A stretch of 39,470 nt of DNA from Nitrospirales bacterium. GTDB taxonomy: Bacteria > Nitrospirota > Nitrospiria > Nitrospirales > UBA8639. A program made the translations under genes and the position numbers. The stretch lies in the NCBI GenBank assembly GCA_012270585.1, contig JAAXIB010000089.1:1-39470 (forward strand), given 5' to 3'. The notes below the pieces were generated by a model. The model searched no databases. It saw only the letters and a list, made by a program, of their open reading frames with translations, and was not told the DNA's origin. Within the stretch, counting starts at the first letter, position 1. Every line of letters begins with the position of its first letter. Shown here piece after piece: positions 15,800-23,808 of this stretch.

Positions 15800-17170
15800 T
15801 CAGGAGGCTGATCGTTCCATTTCTTCCAATTTCCGGTAGAGGGTCTTCCGGTCGATTCCCAGGATCTGCGCCGCTTGAAATTTATTGCCTCGAGTCTTTT
15901 CCAAAATCCTTTTGATATACACGCGCTCGACTTCTTCCATCGAAAGCGACCGTTCGACTCCATCCTCAATCAACCGTCGTGCGCCATTGGCCTCGCGAAT
16001 GATGGGGGGTAACGCTTCGACGGTCACGCTGTCCCCCGACGCCAGGGTGACGGCGCGCTCGATCACGTTTTCCAATTCCCGAACGTTGCCGGGCCAGTTG
16101 TAATCCATCAACAACCCAAGTGCCGATTCGGCGATTCCCGTCAGCGGCTTGTCCCGTCCTCTCGCCATCCTGTGAAGCAACGTCTCGCAGAGCAGGGGAA
16201 TATCTTCTTTGCGTTCACGCAAGGGAGGAAGCCGAATTTCAATGACGTTCAGACGGTAGTACAAGTCTTCCCGAAACCGTTTGGCGTGCACTTCCTCCGC
16301 CAACAACAAATTCGTGGCCGCGATGATCCGGACATTCACGGGAATGGATTGCGTCGCGCCCACCCGACGAATTTCCCGTTCCTGGACGACACGCAATAAT
16401 TTTGCTTGCAGCAGCATCGGCATTTCACTGATTTCATCCAAAAACAGCGTGCCCTTCTGAGCTTCTTCGAACAACCCGCGTTTATCGGATCTGGCATCGG
16501 TAAAGGCCCCTTTCACGTGCCCGAACAATTCGCTTTCCAGAAGCTGTTCGGGAATCGCCGCACAATTCACCGGAATAAACGGGGCATCCTTGCGGCGACT
16601 GTTAAAATGTATGGCCTTGGCCACCAACTCTTTTCCCGTCCCGCTTTCGCCGGTAATGAGTATATTCGCCTGGGAGTCGGCCACGCGGCGAATAAGATCG
16701 AACACCTCTCGCATGGGCTTGCTTTTCCCAAGAATCTGGTCAAAGGAATACTCACGATTGACCTGTTTCCGCAGGTGAGCCACTTCCCGGCGCAGGGAAG
16801 CCTCTTTGAGCGCTTTATCAATCGTCACCAGCAATTCATCCGTTTTGATGGGTTTCGTCAGATAATCGAATGCCCCCTGTTTCATTGCATTAACGGCCGA
16901 CTCCACGCTGCCGAAGGCCGTCATCATGATGGTGTTACAGGCGGGGTGGCGTTGGACAAGCTCGTGCAAAAGATCAGATCCATCCATGCCCTTCATCCGG
17001 AGATCGGTCAGCACGACGAGATATTCGTCCCTTCCCAGATGTTCAAGGGCTTCTCCTCCCTCTCGCGCAACGGCGACCTGATAGCCGTGATCTTCCAATG
17101 TGTCTTTGAGAAGGTCCCGCATTTCCTGTTCATCATCGACAATTAAGATTGAATTGGTGTGTGCTGCCAT
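15800..17170 (-). CDS. NtrC-family sigma-54-dependent response regulator
   Basis: A 456-residue activator with three domains. The receiver domain (1-120) has phospho-acceptor D56 in VVLTDLRM, acidic pair D12/D13 and K106. The AAA+ sigma-54 activation domain (about 145-380) has Walker A GESGTGKE (174-181), Walker B GTLFLDEI and the sigma-54 contact loop GAFTDA (221-226; the consensus is GAFTGA). A C-terminal Fis-type helix-turn-helix (about 415-450) ends in NKFQAAQILGIDRKTLYRKL. It is cotranscribed with the histidine kinase just downstream. The -24/-12 promoter in front of the adjacent oxidase is the obvious target. The G-to-D change in GAFTGA is also seen in other regulators and need not abolish activity. 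Confidence 0.93.
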   Translation of the reverse strand: MAAHTNSILIVDDEQEMRDLLKDTLEDHGYQVAVAREGGEALEHLGRDEYLVVLTDLRMKGMDGSDLLHELVQRHPACNTIMMTAFGSVESAVNAMKQGAFDYLTKPIKTDELLVTIDKALKEASLRREVAHLRKQVNREYSFDQILGKSKPMREVFDLIRRVADSQANILITGESGTGKELVAKAIHFNSRRKDAPFIPVNCAAIPEQLLESELFGHVKGAFTDARSDKRGLFEEAQKGTLFLDEISEMPMLLQAKLLRVVQEREIRRVGATQSIPVNVRIIAATNLLLAEEVHAKRFREDLYYRLNVIEIRLPPLRERKEDIPLLCETLLHRMARGRDKPLTGIAESALGLLMDYNWPGNVRELENVIERAVTLASGDSVTVEALPPIIREANGARRLIEDGVERSLSMEEVERVYIKRILEKTRGNKFQAAQILGIDRKTLYRKLEEMERSAS

Positions 17171-17672
17171 GGGTCACCTGCATGGATTATGACTGGACAA
17201 CATAACCATTATGTGGAGATTTGAGACATGAAATTCACTGTGTGTCAAATTTCCACACCGGGCCGGAACCGTTGTTTCTCTTTCACCCGTGCCTTTTGAG
17301 ACCACAAATGCCTGCGAATTCCCATACAATCCCTGAAATGCAGGCACCTGTGAACGTGCGAGGCGGCCTTGGCCGGACCGACCCGATCTTCCCATCCTGT
17401 CTACGCTCTTGCACATTCCGGGCCACGGAGGGGCGGGATCAAATCATTTCAGACAACATCGGATCACCACGATGGATGGACTGGCCGGGGGAAAGCTTGT
17501 AAAGAGAAGGGAAAAACCCCCTGGATCCTCGATTACTAATGTCGAGGATGACAGATAGGGAGGAAGAAAAAAAAGACACTGGATTCTCGATTACTAATGT
17601 CGAGAATGACAGATAGGGACAAAGGCAAAAGCGGGGGCAAGGGGAAGGGAGGCGGTCCTGTTTCGGGGGGGG
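17171..17672. other. Intergenic region with a long inverted repeat and two tandem palindromic repeats
   Basis: No gene is evident. TGTGGAGATTTGA (17212-17224) and TCAAATTTCCACA (17245-17257) form a 13-bp inverted repeat with one G-T pair, 42-87 bp upstream of the response regulator start. The CTGGATTC-family repeats follow at 17518-17560 and 17578-17618. Confidence 0.6.
17518..17618. repeat. Two tandem copies of the CTGGATTC-family palindrome
   Basis: Copy 1 starts CCCTGGATCCTCGATTACTA; copy 2 starts CACTGGATTCTCGATTACTA. Each ends GACAGATAGGGA. The change C-to-T in one arm (ATCCTCG to ATTCTCG) is matched by G-to-A in the other (CGAGGAT to CGAGAAT), so the stem is preserved. Confidence 0.9.
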
Positions 17673-18008
17673 TCAGGAATCGGGCAGGTGTTGCCTGATG
17701 AGGGAGAGCAGTTCGTCTTCTTCGAGTTTGCCTTCGCGGGTCAGTAGCAGAGTCCCTCGGGAATAGAGGTGCGTGGTGGGGTACGTTTCAAACTGGTGTT
17801 GTTTTTTGATTGCACGACAACGGCCCGGCACGTGCATCTTGGCTTTGCCGATGCGAATGTCGGGCAGCTTCCGGGCCACCTCTTCCAGGATGGGATCATA
17901 GGCCGCACAGGGTTCGCAGGCCGCAATGCCGTAGGCCACCACGGTCGCCTGGGCTCCTTTCAGTTCTTCGTAATTGTCGTCCGTGACGTTTTCCACGGTG
18001 CCGGCCAT
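17673..18008 (-). CDS. Thioredoxin-like protein with CEPC active site
   Basis: A 111-residue thioredoxin-fold protein. The redox motif is C31-E-P-C34 in IAACEPCAAYDP, replacing the usual WCGPC. The cis-proline segment TYPTTHLYSRG is present. Length and fold fit a single cytoplasmic thioredoxin-like domain with no signal peptide. It lies 105 bp downstream of the peroxiredoxin gene on the same strand, so it is a plausible reductant for that enzyme. The changed residues around CxxC would shift its redox potential and partner choice. An inverted repeat GGGGGAT/ATCCCCC sits in the gap between the two genes. Confidence 0.85.
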   Translation of the reverse strand: MAGTVENVTDDNYEELKGAQATVVAYGIAACEPCAAYDPILEEVARKLPDIRIGKAKMHVPGRCRAIKKQHQFETYPTTHLYSRGTLLLTREGKLEEDELLSLIRQHLPDS

Positions 18009-18113
18009 CCGGAATCCCCTTCCCGTTCATGAAAAGCAAGGGGGATCCCCTGTTCATGGAATCCCCCCTCAACGCACTTCGACGCGGCCGCGTAGGGCCC
18101 CCCCGTGGTTGTC

Positions 18114-18581
18114 CTACAGCGCTTTCAACGCGTCCAGAATTTCCTTGTCATCCCGAGCCGTCTTGATCTCCTGCACCTTGACGTAGGCGGCCTTGCCTTC
18201 CTTGTCCACAATCACCGTGGCTCGTTTGGAACAATTGAGATCCGGGAAATACAAGCCGTACGCCTTGCAGACTTCACGGTGCATATCGGCCAACAAGGTA
18301 TGTTTCAGGTCGAGGGAGTCGGCCCAGGCCTTGTGGGAAAAAAAGCTGTCCGTGCTGATACCGAGCAGTTCGGCATTGGCATCGGAAAAGCTCGGGAAAT
18401 CGTCCGTCAAACATTTATTTTCGTTTGTGCAGACCGGACTCCAATCGAGGGGGTAAAAGGCCAGGACCACGTTCTTTTGACCTTTAAAACTGCTTAACGT
18501 GACTTCGTTGCCATCCTGATTTTTCAGGGTAAAATCCGGGGCGGCGTCGCCTACTTTTATTTCTGGAGCAACATCAGACAT
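18114..18581 (-). CDS. Peroxiredoxin (AhpC/TSA family)
   Basis: A 155-residue peroxiredoxin that reduces peroxides. The peroxidatic cysteine is C51 in the motif P-V-C-T ([12 protein letters not shown]), with T52 and R120 as the supporting active-site residues. A second cysteine C57 lies six residues on; PrxQ/BCP has C-x4-C, so this spacing is not the classical PrxQ one. C105 and C117 are further possible resolving cysteines. A strong RBS (AAGGAGG) precedes the ATG. The subfamily is unsettled (AhpE-like or PrxQ-like). It belongs with the thioredoxin-like gene downstream. Confidence 0.9.
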   Translation of the reverse strand: MSDVAPEIKVGDAAPDFTLKNQDGNEVTLSSFKGQKNVVLAFYPLDWSPVCTNENKCLTDDFPSFSDANAELLGISTDSFFSHKAWADSLDLKHTLLADMHREVCKAYGLYFPDLNCSKRATVIVDKEGKAAYVKVQEIKTARDDKEILDALKAL

Positions 18582-18659
18582 GAAACAGCCTCCTTCTTGA
18601 ATGCGTTATGGATGATGGAAACAGGTGGAACGTGAAACCTTTTCACTTGCAGGGCTTTT

Positions 18660-18689
18660 TTCGTAGCACGCCCCTTCGAAGTTTGTCAA
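18660..18689 (-). promoter_or_regulatory. Promoter of the peroxiredoxin gene
   Basis: TTGACA (18689-18684) and TACGAA (18665-18660) with an 18-bp spacer on the minus strand, about 80 bp before the ATG. A CCGGGC/GCCCGG hairpin abuts the -35 box. Confidence 0.5.
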
Positions 18690-18855
18690 CCGGGCAAAAG
18701 GCCCGGGAGCCGAAGCCTTGAAGCGTTCCCGGCTCACGCCCAAAAACACCTGCCGGCGATAGGCGCATCACGAATCGACCGCGAGGAACTTGTGTTTTGC
18801 GTCAACCGAGGGTATCGTCATTTTATAGACGCCTTATCCACTAGACGACCTGACC

Positions 18856-21225
18856 ATGCGCGAGTTGCTGTCTCGTCTCCGGGCCTCTCTCCACGACCAT
18901 CGGTTCACCAAACGCCTCCTGTGGCTCGTTCTGATTGTCGGCGGCCTGGCAATCGGAGGAGCGGCGGCAGTGGCCTGGCATATCGCAACCGGACTTCCAT
19001 CGCTCGGCGGGCTCCGGGATTACCAGCCAAGCCTGATTACAAAAGTCAGGGCGGATAACCGCCAGGTCATCGGGCAATTCTACGTGGAACGCAGGGTTTT
19101 GACCCCCCTTCGTGCAATGCCCCAGGATTTGATCGACGCCGTCATCGCGGTTGAAGATTCCAGGTTTTATGAGCACCCGGGACTGGACGTGTGGGGTATC
19201 CTTCGGGCCACATGGACGAATTTCAAGCGTGGGGGAAAGGTTGAAGGCGCCAGTACGATCACCCAGCAACTGGCGAGATCCCTGTTCCTAACTCCGGAGC
19301 GGACCTTCCAGCGTAAAATTCGGGAACTCTTCCTTGCCCTGAAAATGGAATTTATTCTGACGAAGGAACAAATTCTGGAGATGTATCTCAATCAGACCTA
19401 CTTCGGCCATGGGGCCTATGGGGTGGGCACCGCGTCCTTGACGTATTTCGGTAAAGCGTTGTCCGAATTGGAGCTGCCCGAGTCGGCCTTTCTCGCCGGA
19501 CTGCTGAAGGCCCCCAATACCTATTCTCCTTACAAGAACTACGACCTCGCAAAGAAACGCCAGAAACACGTGCTGGGACGGATGGTCCAAGCCGGTTTTC
19601 TCACGGAGCCCCTCGCCCGGGAGGCGAGTGAGACCCCGCTGGCCTTCACACGTCAAGCCATTGAACGTGTGGCGCCGTATTTTCTTGAAGACGTTCGCCA
19701 ACACCTGGTCAACGAATACGGGGAGGCCATGGCGTATAAAGGCGGGTTACAAGTGTCCACAACCCTGAACATTGACATACAACACCTGGCCGAGGAAGCT
19801 ATCAGGAGGGGACTGCGCGAACTCGATAAACGACAGGGCTGGCGCGGGCCGCTCCGTCAGGAGGAACCGCCGGCAACGCTGCCCGAAGAACCGCCCGCGA
19901 CTTTTCCGGCGCCTGAGGACATCGTGGAAGGCCTCGTCCTGAACGTCTCTGAAGAGGAAGTGACGGTCCTGGCCCAGGATCTGGTCGGCACCATCGGCTT
20001 GCCGGACATGCTCTGGGCCGAGCGCCGGCTCTCCGAAGGCGTGTCCGTCACCGAAGCGGAGGTGACTCCCATTGTTTCGGCCCGGCAATTGGTTCAACCG
20101 GGAGACGTCATTGAAGTCTCGTTGAAATCGACCCGCAACGATACGATCCGATTCCGGCTGGATCAGACCCCCTTGGTCGAAGGCGCCCTGATTGCGATCG
20201 ATCCCAGGACCGGCGCGATTCGAGCGATGGTCGGCGGGTACAATTTCGAACGAAGTCAATTCAATCGCGCGTTGCTGGCCATCCGGCAACCCGGGTCCGC
20301 GTTCAAACCGATCATTTATGCCACGGCCATCGACCAGGGGCTGACACCCGCCACGCTCGTTCTCGATGCGCCCGTGGTCTACGAGGAGGAAGAGCCCGGC
20401 AAGACCTGGAAACCGGAGAATTATGAAAAACGCTTTTTCGGTCCCATCACCCTGCGGGAAGCCTTACGCCACTCCAGAAACGCGGCAACGGTTCGCCTGC
20501 TCGAACAGATCGGCGTTCCCCGCGTCATCGACTTTTCACGCTCACTCGGCATTCGAAGCCCATTAAGCCCTGACCTGTCATTGGCGCTCGGCTCGTCGGG
20601 CGTGACGCTTCAAGAGCTCACCTCGACGTACGGGGTGTTTGCCAACCAGGGACTGGCACTGAACTCCTATACCATTTCCCTGATCAAAGATCAGCATGAC
20701 CACATCCTGGAACACCACGTGTTCGAACCCCGGCAAGTGATCTCCAAACAAACCGCCTATTTGATCACGCACATGATGATGGACGTCATTCAGAGCGGAA
20801 CGGGCAAACGCGCCCGTTCGATCGGGCGACCCCTGGCCGGCAAAACCGGCACCACCAACAGCTACCGCGACGCGTGGTTCGTCGGATACGCGCCGAATCT
20901 CGCCACCGGGGTTTGGGTGGGATTCGACAGCGTGGAGACACTCGGGAAACTGGAATCAGGCGCCCATGCCGCCCTACCCATCTGGACGGACTTCATGGCG
21001 AGGGCTCTCAAACGGCTGCCCGTCCTGACCTTCTCGGTTCCGGACGGGATTCAATTCGCTGAGATCGATCAAAAAACCGGCACCCTGGTCGACGAGCCCT
21101 CGAAGGGCACCGCGACGGAAGCCTTTGCAGCCGGAACGGTTCCTCAACGTCCTGCCCGCCCGCCCGCCGATCCCCTGGATTTTTACGAGTTCGACCAACT
21201 CGACCCGGACGGGGAAGCCCGCTGA
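18856..21225 (+). CDS. mrcA: Bifunctional penicillin-binding protein 1A
   Basis: A 789-residue class A penicillin-binding protein that polymerises and cross-links peptidoglycan at the inner membrane. There is one N-terminal span (about 20-42). The glycosyltransferase (GT51) domain follows, with catalytic E100 in VEDSRFYEHPG and the GASTITQQLAR motif. After an OB-like insert, the transpeptidase has S481-x-x-K484 (PGSAFKPI), SRN (HSRNAATVRL) and K663-T-G (GKTGTTNSYRDAW). The length is normal for PBP1A. It is monocistronic, divergent from the peroxiredoxin gene. An outer-edge segment rich in proline and glutamate (about 335-355) sits between the domains. Confidence 0.95.
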   Translation: MRELLSRLRASLHDHRFTKRLLWLVLIVGGLAIGGAAAVAWHIATGLPSLGGLRDYQPSLITKVRADNRQVIGQFYVERRVLTPLRAMPQDLIDAVIAVEDSRFYEHPGLDVWGILRATWTNFKRGGKVEGASTITQQLARSLFLTPERTFQRKIRELFLALKMEFILTKEQILEMYLNQTYFGHGAYGVGTASLTYFGKALSELELPESAFLAGLLKAPNTYSPYKNYDLAKKRQKHVLGRMVQAGFLTEPLAREASETPLAFTRQAIERVAPYFLEDVRQHLVNEYGEAMAYKGGLQVSTTLNIDIQHLAEEAIRRGLRELDKRQGWRGPLRQEEPPATLPEEPPATFPAPEDIVEGLVLNVSEEEVTVLAQDLVGTIGLPDMLWAERRLSEGVSVTEAEVTPIVSARQLVQPGDVIEVSLKSTRNDTIRFRLDQTPLVEGALIAIDPRTGAIRAMVGGYNFERSQFNRALLAIRQPGSAFKPIIYATAIDQGLTPATLVLDAPVVYEEEEPGKTWKPENYEKRFFGPITLREALRHSRNAATVRLLEQIGVPRVIDFSRSLGIRSPLSPDLSLALGSSGVTLQELTSTYGVFANQGLALNSYTISLIKDQHDHILEHHVFEPRQVISKQTAYLITHMMMDVIQSGTGKRARSIGRPLAGKTGTTNSYRDAWFVGYAPNLATGVWVGFDSVETLGKLESGAHAALPIWTDFMARALKRLPVLTFSVPDGIQFAEIDQKTGTLVDEPSKGTATEAFAAGTVPQRPARPPADPLDFYEFDQLDPDGEAR

Positions 21226-21336
21226 ATAAGAACAACGCGGGAACGCCCAAACATCGCCGCCACACGAACAGATCGCCCAAAAGCACGGCCATCTTTCACA
21301 GACTTACCTGTAATTATGCCAAATAAAAATTAAAGT

Positions 21337-21365
21337 TTGATATAGCCTATTTTATAGGGTAAAAT
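21337..21365 (+). promoter_or_regulatory. Promoter for the DUF4143 ATPase, implying a leaderless mRNA
   Basis: TTGATA (21337-21342), 17 bp, TAAAAT (21360-21365). Transcription should start at about 21372-21374, and the ATG is at 21374. No Shine-Dalgarno is present. Confidence 0.65.
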
Positions 21366-21373
21366 GATGGCTC

Positions 21374-23068
21374 ATGATGATCGTTCGAGACCTCACGCCA
21401 AAACTAATCCGGGCAGCAACCCAAGCACCTGCCATCACGCTCACCGGGCCTCGACAAAGCGGCAAGACCACGTTATGCCGATCCGTGTTTCCACGGCATC
21501 CATACGCGACGCTTGAGGCTCCGGATACGCGCGCGTTCGCAGCAGAAGACCCCAGGGCATTTTTGGCTCAGTTCCCGGAAGGTGCCATCATTGACGAGGT
21601 GCAACGCGTCCCGGACCTGCTCTCGTATCTCCAAGGTATCATCGACGATGATCCGGCACCAGGGCGCTGGATTCTCAGCGGCTCGCAAAACTTGTCCTTG
21701 CTGAAGTCGATCAGCCAGTCGTTAGCCGGACGGACGGCGATCCATCATCTGTTGCCGTTGACCCGGGGCGAAATCACGCGCTTTGCTCAACATCCCACCA
21801 GTCTCGACGAAACCATGTTTGCCGGCGGATATCCCCGCATCTTTGATCGCCAACTCAACCCGGCAGACTGGCTCCGCTCGTATGTCGCCACCTATCTCGA
21901 ACGGGACGTGCGAACCATCAGCAACGTCGGCGATCTTGTGACGTTTCAACGGTTCGTCGAATTGTGCGCCGGTCGTACCGCGCAATTACTCAACTATTCG
22001 TCACTGGCCAACGACTGCGGCATCTCACAGCCGACCGCCAAGGCTTGGCTCGGCATACTGGAGGCCGGTTTTGTTGTTTTTCGTCTGCCGGTGTTTCACG
22101 CAAACTTGCGTAAACGACTCGTGAAGATGCCGAAGCTGTATTTTTACGATACCGGTCTGGTTTGCTGGCTCCTGGGGGCCCGTGAGCCGGAGCAACTTCG
22201 TTCGCATCCGCTTCGCGGGCCGATCTTTGAGACTTGGGTTGTCTCGGAGACCATGAAACACCGAACCAACCTGGGCAAGGCTGGCAGGTTGTCGTTCTAC
22301 CGCGATCGCAACGGAGCCGAAGTCGATCTCGTCATCGAGCAACCGGACAGCGTCGTGCTGGTCGAAGCCAAGTCCTCCACAACCGCATCGTCGAGCTTGT
22401 TCGCCGGCGCCAAGCGTGTTCAACGGCATTTCGACCACTTGCCTCCTTCATGTGATGTCGCGGTTGTCTATGGCGGCGATTACTTTCAACAGCACGCGGA
22501 CGGTGGGCTGATACCCTGGCGAATGCTGCGCGCGGCAAGTCTACCGAATTCCGATCACGTCATTTCCGTCTTTGCCGGCGGCCAACCGATTGCCGGCGCC
22601 GACGTCCTAGGGCTGTTTCCGAACAAGACCTGGAAACACGTCACCACCGGCGAGAACGGCGAGGCCATACTCGACCTGCATTCCGTTCACTTGCCAATGA
22701 CCGTCTTCGTGGCCGCCGAAGGGGTTACGGCGCATGTGGAACATGACTGGGTCCCGGCCGAACGGGTGCTCCATATCGAACTGAGCACGATGCCCAATGG
22801 TGGCGCCGTCATCTTCCCCGAGGCTAAAGGCACACTGCCAAGGCTCAAGGGCAGATTGAATCCCATCCGCGATACTCTTGACCGGACCTACCTGTATGCG
22901 TCGAATATCGCCATCAACGAAGGCCTGCAACAACAGCCGGTGGCATTTGTTCCCGGTGAAGAGCTGCGATTGACCGATGCCGACGGCAATGAACTGCTGG
23001 CACGCATCATTGCTATCGTCGGCCGCTCGTCACTGATAGAGTATTACACTGGAGGCCGCAAGAAGTGA
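21374..23068 (+). CDS. AAA-type ATPase with DUF4143 and an extra C-terminal beta-rich domain
   Basis: A 564-residue protein. The N-terminal ATPase has Walker [10 protein letters not shown] (about 25-33) and Walker B-like [13 protein letters not shown]4143 follows, with the winged-helix segment and the nuclease-like end [15 protein letters not shown] then VLVEAKSS (D, E and K as in PD-(D/E)XK enzymes). Relatives of this type are usually about 380-430 residues. Here about 170 residues are added: a carboxypeptidase-regulatory-like segment ([19 protein letters not shown] to FVAAEG), then [17 protein letters not shown] to [10 protein letters not shown]. The function of the family is uncertain, with toxin or defence roles often suspected. 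Promoter spacing suggests translation from the 5' end of the mRNA. Confidence 0.8.
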   Translation: MMIVRDLTPKLIRAATQAPAITLTGPRQSGKTTLCRSVFPRHPYATLEAPDTRAFAAEDPRAFLAQFPEGAIIDEVQRVPDLLSYLQGIIDDDPAPGRWILSGSQNLSLLKSISQSLAGRTAIHHLLPLTRGEITRFAQHPTSLDETMFAGGYPRIFDRQLNPADWLRSYVATYLERDVRTISNVGDLVTFQRFVELCAGRTAQLLNYSSLANDCGISQPTAKAWLGILEAGFVVFRLPVFHANLRKRLVKMPKLYFYDTGLVCWLLGAREPEQLRSHPLRGPIFETWVVSETMKHRTNLGKAGRLSFYRDRNGAEVDLVIEQPDSVVLVEAKSSTTASSSLFAGAKRVQRHFDHLPPSCDVAVVYGGDYFQQHADGGLIPWRMLRAASLPNSDHVISVFAGGQPIAGADVLGLFPNKTWKHVTTGENGEAILDLHSVHLPMTVFVAAEGVTAHVEHDWVPAERVLHIELSTMPNGGAVIFPEAKGTLPRLKGRLNPIRDTLDRTYLYASNIAINEGLQQQPVAFVPGEELRLTDADGNELLARIIAIVGRSSLIEYYTGGRKK

Positions 23069-23561
23069 CGACTTGATGTCACAATTTGTGACCTCAAGTT
23101 GGGGCGGCAGGCGCTATCCGCCTTATGCGTTCACTGAACAGGGTATTGCAATGCTCTTCAGCGTTCTGCGCAGTAAGAACGGAGGGCAAGGCAAAAACTC
23201 TGGATCCCCGATCAGAGCCTGTCCTTGACGTTTGTAATCGAGGATCGGGGATCCAGAGCCTTTGCTTTTTCCTGACGGCTGTGAAGAGAACGACACTGGA
23301 TTCCCGATTACTAACGTCGGGAATGACAGATTAGAGGATCCAGGGTCGTTGTTTTTTCTGCGGTTGCGAGGAGAAAGACCCTGGATCCTCGCGTTCGCAA
23401 GGATGACAGAAAAAGCAATCGGGAGGCTTTATCTGTCAACGAATTGCTGAACACATACAGGGATGACAACAGAAGAAGAGAAGGACGGCCGGTTTACTCG
23501 GCACTACCGGTCGACTGGGATAGCTTGAAGGTGCGAGAAATGATTGTCGCCCAAGGCGGGG
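23069..23561. other. Gene-free stretch with a palindrome and three repeat copies
   Basis: A near-perfect palindrome follows the ATPase stop: ACTTGATGTCACA and TGTGACCTCAAGT around ATT (23071-23099). Repeats of the CTGGATTC family occupy 23198-23412. I see no gene. Confidence 0.65.
23198..23412. repeat. Cluster of three CTGGATTC-family palindromes
   Basis: Copy 1 has a 16-bp perfect stem: CTCTGGATCCCCGATC (23198-23213) with GATCGGGGATCCAGAG (23243-23258). Copy 2 (23293-23332) starts CACTGGATTCCCGATTAC, with CGGGAATGACAGATTAG closing. Copy 3 (23378-23412) has stem ATCCTCGCG/CGCAAGGAT. All three lie in the gap between the ATPase and iscX. Confidence 0.85.
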
Positions 23562-23777
23562 CTACTGCGCGTCCTGATATTCTTCGTGCCAGGCCATCTG
23601 AATGGCTTCGAGCTTTTTTTCGTTGGACGCCTTGGGGTCATCCGTGAATTCCGGCCACGCCACGATCCACGCGTGCAGGTCGGTAAAACGGACCGTCAGC
23701 GGATCGAGGTCCGGATGCTCTTCGTGAAGCCGAATCGCGATGTCTTCGGCCATATCCCACGTTAATTCTTGAGACAT
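23562..23777 (-). CDS. iscX: IscX, small acidic ISC protein
   Basis: A 71-residue acidic protein ending the ISC operon. The segment HPDLDPLTVRFTDLHAWIVAWPEFTDDP followed by ASNEKKLEAIQMAW is the IscX/YfhJ signature, with a conserved acidic surface. IscX binds IscS and iron and modulates cluster assembly. It starts about 30 bp after hscA, with GAGGAG before the ATG. The usual fdx between hscA and iscX is absent; a ferredoxin gene sits on the other side of iscR instead. Confidence 0.9.
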   Translation of the reverse strand: MSQELTWDMAEDIAIRLHEEHPDLDPLTVRFTDLHAWIVAWPEFTDDPKASNEKKLEAIQMAWHEEYQDAQ

Positions 23778-23808
23778 GCAGGGCTCCTCAGGGCGGATAG
23801 CCGCAGGT

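Noticed and set aside
18820-18858. tRNA-like segment on the minus strand (GTCGTCTAGTGGATAAGGCG)
   Set aside because: It looks like a D arm, but no anticodon arm, T arm or acceptor stem follows within reach, so at most it is a remnant or chance.
226-23412. CRISPR array
   Set aside because: The repeats are dispersed palindromes without regular unique spacers, and no cas gene is present.
23444-23647. Plus-strand frame overlapping iscX
   Set aside because: Its 3' half is antisense to iscX, which is clearly recognisable, and its 5' part overlaps repeat sequence.
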